Positions 60,739 to 64,000 of a stretch of 64,000 nucleotides of DNA are shown here, in pieces. The translations under genes and the position numbers were made by a program. The DNA is taken from contig JAUUPT010000008.1 in assembly GCA_030843315.1 (NCBI GenBank), positions 1 through 64,000 on the forward strand. Direction: 5' to 3'. The DNA is from Bacteroidaceae bacterium (GTDB lineage Bacteria > Bacteroidota > Bacteroidia > Bacteroidales > Bacteroidaceae). Under the pieces are notes generated by a model that worked only from the letters and a program-made list of their open reading frames with translations, had not been told where the DNA came from and did no database searches. Position 1 is the stretch's first letter. Every line of letters begins with the position of its first letter.

Positions 60739-61761
60739 ATGATGATACGGGAAAAAGTAAAAAACTTGTGGAAGCTCTGTTTCGACGACAGCAAGGAGTT
60801 CATCGAAATGTACTTCCGGCTGCGCTACAACAACGACGTCAACATCGCCATCGAAAGTGGCGAGGAGGTGATTGCTGCCCTGCAAATGCTGCCGTATCCC
60901 ATGACTTTCTGCGGAGGGGAAATCAATACGGCTTATATTTCGGGGGCTTGCACGCATCCCGATTACCGCAATCGAGGCGTGATGCACGAACTACTGTCGC
61001 AAGCATTCACGCGGATGCTGCGCAATAATGTGGCGGTTTCTACCCTGATACCGGCAGAGCCGTGGCTTTTCTCTTACTATGCCCGCAAGGGTTATGCTGC
61101 CGTGTTCAATTACAACAGCATCACCTTCGTATCACCCGCCGCCCCGCTTGCCAAAGGAGTCTACACGCTGAAAGCCGTCCATGAGTATAAAGCTGATGTA
61201 TACGAATATCTGAACCGGAAACTGAGGGAACGTCCGTGCTGCATCCAGCATACGGAAAAGGATTTCCAGGTCATCCTCTCCGACTTACGTCTGAGCCGGG
61301 GAACGGTCTTTGTGCTGAGCCGCGGTGGAACGATCACCGCACTCGCCATCGCCTATCCCGCAAGCGAAAGCCAATGGTACATCGGAGAAATTGTATCGGA
61401 TACTTCCGAAACAGGTTCATTACTGCTTCAACGCATCTGCACGAAACTCAAAGTTCCTTCCGTCGAAGTCCTCACTCCCCCTGCCGACCGGGAGTCCGGA
61501 AAGCACCTCGGCATGGCGCGCATCATCAATGCCAAGGCTGTGTTGCAACTCTATGCCGCCGCCCACCCGGAACAGGAGCTCAACATCCAACTGACCGACG
61601 AACAGGTGAGCGCCAACAACGGCTACTATTATCTGAACAACGGGATGTGTATGAATAGTGCCAAGCGTCTGCCGGGCAGTCACTTGGCACTCACAATCGG
61701 CGAACTCACCGAAAAAGTATTTTCATCATCAGTGCCCTACATGAGCCTGATGCTGAACTGA
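60739..61761 (+). CDS. GNAT-family N-acetyltransferase (Eis-like architecture)
   Basis: 340 residues. The N-terminal GNAT domain (about 1-140) has the CoA loop ACTHPDYRNRGVMHEL near 70-85. A second GNAT-like region (about 150-265) and a C-terminal sterol-carrier-like part follow, as in Eis-type enzymes. The substrate cannot be predicted. It follows the DUF2156 gene, and the two acyltransferase-fold proteins may share a pathway. Confidence 0.8.
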   Translation: MMIREKVKNLWKLCFDDSKEFIEMYFRLRYNNDVNIAIESGEEVIAALQMLPYPMTFCGGEINTAYISGACTHPDYRNRGVMHELLSQAFTRMLRNNVAVSTLIPAEPWLFSYYARKGYAAVFNYNSITFVSPAAPLAKGVYTLKAVHEYKADVYEYLNRKLRERPCCIQHTEKDFQVILSDLRLSRGTVFVLSRGGTITALAIAYPASESQWYIGEIVSDTSETGSLLLQRICTKLKVPSVEVLTPPADRESGKHLGMARIINAKAVLQLYAAAHPEQELNIQLTDEQVSANNGYYYLNNGMCMNSAKRLPGSHLALTIGELTEKVFSSSVPYMSLMLN

Positions 61762-61763
61762 CA

Positions 61764-63083
61764 TTACAATCCGCTGAAGTCTACTCCTTCGAATACCAAT
61801 GAAGGGATGCGCCAGGAAGAAGACAGACGGGGATCATTGCCGATGGCCACCAAAGACGACCAAAGCGTAACCATATTACCCGTCACATTCATTTCATTCA
61901 CCGGCTGAGTCAGCTTGCCGTTCTCAATCAGGAACCCTTCGATACCGTATGAGAAGTCGCCGGAACTGCTATTGCTGTTACCACCGTTGAATCCCGTAAC
62001 CAGAATACCTTTCTCTACGTCGGCTATCAATCCGTCCAAATCTTTGTTGCCCGGCTGCAATACCAGCAGGGAAGGTGAGTTGATAGTGGGCGCCACGCCC
62101 ATCTTCTTGGAGTTATAAGTATCTATGAAGTATGTCTTCAGCACTCCGCTCTCAAATACGGGGCGGCGTTCCGTTGCCACGCCTTCGGTATCGAAGTAGC
62201 GGGCACCATTGGCACCGATAGTATGCGGTTCGTCCATCAGGTTCAACTTGTCGGAACCTACTTTCGTATTCAGTTTATCCAGCAAGAACGAATTCTTCTG
62301 TTGCAGGGCGGAGCCATAGAGTGCACTCAGCAGCGGACTAATCAGTTGGCCGGAGTTCATCGGGTCCACCACCATGGTGTACTTGCCCGAAGCTGCTTTC
62401 TTCTGTCCCAACTTCTGCAACACACGTTCCAAAGCCTTCACGCCGATGCCGGACTTTATCAGTTTGTCATAATACAAGGCCGAGTCGTACCAATAGGAAG
62501 AAGGACGTGCCTCGCCCTCACCCTTCACCGCCACTTCGGCAAATGCGGAAAACCAGGTAGACTTGGATTCGCCTTCAAAGCCGTTGCTCGTCAAGCGATA
62601 GGAAGCGTTCTCACCGTCGCTGTAAGAAGTGCTCACCGAAATGATGCGCTCGTCTTTACCCATCACTTCTTCGGCAGCCATGCGGGCTATCGCTACTTTA
62701 TCGTCGGGGTTGATGTCGTAGAACTTCGTGTCGAACAACTGCAAGTCGGGCTTTCCGCCTTTATAGTAGCGGGAAGCATCGGGCAACACGCGTGCCTTGT
62801 CTTCCGCCAGATAGCGCGTAGACTCGATGCCGTTCTTGATGAATCCTTCCAGTTCTTTCTTGTCGAGACGGTTGGTAGAGTATGAACCGTACTTACCATC
62901 TACAAACAGACTGATGCTCAGTCCGCTTTCGGACGCTTGCTGCAACTTATCCATCTTCGCATCACGCAGTTCGAAGGAAGCATTGGAATTGGAGTACAGC
63001 ACCAACTTAGCTGCCTGGCAACCATTCTTCAGGGCATAGTCCATTGCCCATTGTGCCAATTTCTTATTATTATCTGTAATCAT
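61764..63083 (-). CDS. TldE/PmbA-family protein
   Basis: 439 residues from the ATG at 63083; the longer frame to 63203 overlaps the end of tldD and lacks family character. The TldE/PmbA fold is shown by the C-terminal GFNGGNSNSSSGDFSYGIEG segment and the lack of a HExxxH zinc motif. TldD and TldE form a complex in which only TldD cuts peptides, using an unfolded substrate channel. It follows tldD by 26 bases. Confidence 0.92.
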   Translation of the reverse strand: MITDNNKKLAQWAMDYALKNGCQAAKLVLYSNSNASFELRDAKMDKLQQASESGLSISLFVDGKYGSYSTNRLDKKELEGFIKNGIESTRYLAEDKARVLPDASRYYKGGKPDLQLFDTKFYDINPDDKVAIARMAAEEVMGKDERIISVSTSYSDGENASYRLTSNGFEGESKSTWFSAFAEVAVKGEGEARPSSYWYDSALYYDKLIKSGIGVKALERVLQKLGQKKAASGKYTMVVDPMNSGQLISPLLSALYGSALQQKNSFLLDKLNTKVGSDKLNLMDEPHTIGANGARYFDTEGVATERRPVFESGVLKTYFIDTYNSKKMGVAPTINSPSLLVLQPGNKDLDGLIADVEKGILVTGFNGGNSNSSSGDFSYGIEGFLIENGKLTQPVNEMNVTGNMVTLWSSLVAIGNDPRLSSSWRIPSLVFEGVDFSGL

Positions 63084-63109
63084 TGTCTTTCTTAATTGAG
63101 AATTGATAC

Positions 63110-64000
63110 TTAGCTTTCTCCACCCACTGTCAGTTTGCTGACCAATGCCGACGGCATACCGCAGGTAACCGGGCAAGACTGTCCGTCCTTGCCACACGTC
63201 CATGTGCCGTTGTCAATCTTGTCGTTATTGGCAACCATCGTAATATCGGCCAATGCCTTGGGGCCGTTGCCGATGATGTTGATATCCTTGATGGGTTGCG
63301 TCAGCTTGCCGTCCTCAATCAGATAACCGGACTTCACGAAGAAGGTAAAGTCTCCGGCACCGATCTGCACCTGGCCGTTGGTGAACTGGTCTACATAGAT
63401 ACCGTTCTTCACGGTGGAGATGATGTCTTCTTCCTTCATATTGCCGGCTTCCATATACGTGGCACGCATACGGGGGATGGGCATATTGCGGAAGGTGTCG
63501 CGACGTCCGTTTCCGGTGGGGGCCACGCCGTAGTGCTGGGCACTGATGCGGTCGTGCAGGTAGCTGGTCAGGATGCCTTCTTTCACGATGTAGGTCTTTT
63601 GCCCTTCCACGCCTTCGTCGTCGAAGTTCACGGAACCGCGGTTGAAGTCGATGGTACCGTCGTCCACCACATTGATATGTTCGTTGCACACCTTCTTGCC
63701 GAAGAGGTCGCAGAAGATGGAAGTGCGCTTGCGGTTGAAGTCCGCCTCGAAAGCATGTCCGATGGCCTCGTGCAGCAAAATACCGGAACCGCCGGCACCC
63801 ATCACTACGGGCATTTCGCCGCCTTTGGGCTTCACGGCTTTGAACAGGATGGACGTATTATCCACCACTTCACGTGCCAGTATTTCTACAAGGTCGTCCG
63901 TCATGAACTCGAATCCCTTGCGGTAGGAACGGCTTGCCATACCGTTCTCCATCTTGCCGTTCTCTTCCATGATACAAACGGCCACGAAAGATACCATCGG
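63110..64000 (-). CDS. tldD: TldD-family metalloprotease, partial (N-terminal part beyond right edge)
   Basis: About 297 C-terminal codons, open to the right edge. The zinc motif HEAIGH, in LLHEAIGHAFEADFNRK, lies at about 63755-63776. The C-terminal FRNMPIPRMRATYMEAG and QIGAGDFTF segments fit TldD. With TldE it forms a protease that processes small peptides and unfolded proteins. The gene starts outside the window. Confidence 0.94.
   Translation of the reverse strand, partial: PMVSFVAVCIMEENGKMENGMASRSYRKGFEFMTDDLVEILAREVVDNTSILFKAVKPKGGEMPVVMGAGGSGILLHEAIGHAFEADFNRKRTSIFCDLFGKKVCNEHINVVDDGTIDFNRGSVNFDDEGVEGQKTYIVKEGILTSYLHDRISAQHYGVAPTGNGRRDTFRNMPIPRMRATYMEAGNMKEEDIISTVKNGIYVDQFTNGQVQIGAGDFTFFVKSGYLIEDGKLTQPIKDINIIGNGPKALADITMVANNDKIDNGTWTCGKDGQSCPVTCGMPSALVSKLTVGGES

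Overview
The window is chromosomal DNA of a gut Bacteroides species. Three things point there: a SusC/SusD polysaccharide utilization locus with an ECF sigma/FecR pair, the N-succinyl arginine pathway (succinylornithine carbamoyltransferase with proline at residue 90), and promoters carrying the Bacteroides -7 box TAnnTTTG before most transcription units. I cannot name the species from sequence alone.

Layout. 1-17.2 kb, minus strand: a polysaccharide utilization locus (PUL). In transcription order it encodes a GH31 alpha-glucosidase-type enzyme, an ECF sigma factor, a FecR anti-sigma factor, SusC (with the N-terminal STN signalling domain), SusD, a GH78 rhamnosidase, an SGNH esterase, a GH92 mannosidase and a GH106 rhamnosidase cut by the left edge. 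A probable small antisense RNA sits on the plus strand in the susC leader. The enzyme set suggests a branched glycan with alpha-L-rhamnose and alpha-D-mannose ends and ester groups.

17.4-25 kb, plus strand: argR, a GNAT acyltransferase (probable first enzyme of arginine synthesis), argG, argC, argD, then proC, an XRE-cupin regulator and an acyl-CoA ligase. 25-31.4 kb: a PagL-like outer-membrane protein, a thioredoxin, tRNA-Leu, tRNA-Gly, and the leftward run prmC-recX-pyrE-SRPBCC-argH. 31.6-43.4 kb, plus strand: ribD, a DUF6242-type lipoprotein, uppS, bamA, two Skp/OmpH chaperones, murI, a small DUF2007-type protein, proB, proA and succinylornithine carbamoyltransferase. Arginine and proline genes are therefore spread through about 26 kb; argB is not in the window.

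43.4-49.1 kb, minus strand: a rhodanese lipoprotein, a NigD-like lipoprotein, a PlsC-type acyltransferase, ddl, an RluA/RluD-family pseudouridine synthase, a PASTA protein and rpmH (too short for most ORF callers). 49.3-54.5 kb, plus strand: efp, a family 2 glycosyltransferase, radC, a SufT/MIP18 protein, lpxH, a serine beta-lactamase-fold hydrolase and a small charged protein. 54.5-58.4 kb, minus strand: alkaline phosphatase, ackA, pta. 58.7-61.8 kb, plus strand: lrgA/lrgB-type pair, a DUF2156 protein and a GNAT protein. 61.8-64 kb, minus strand: the TldD/TldE protease pair, with tldD cut by the right edge.

Most unusual signal: four intergenic regions (about 5.0, 27.0, 31.5 and 51.7 kb), and weakly a fifth at 48.6 kb, hold short degenerate tandem arrays with exactly the same 22-bp period but unrelated unit sequences. 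The units often fall into two 11-bp halves that are partly inverse complements. They are not CRISPRs and I know of no named family that explains them.
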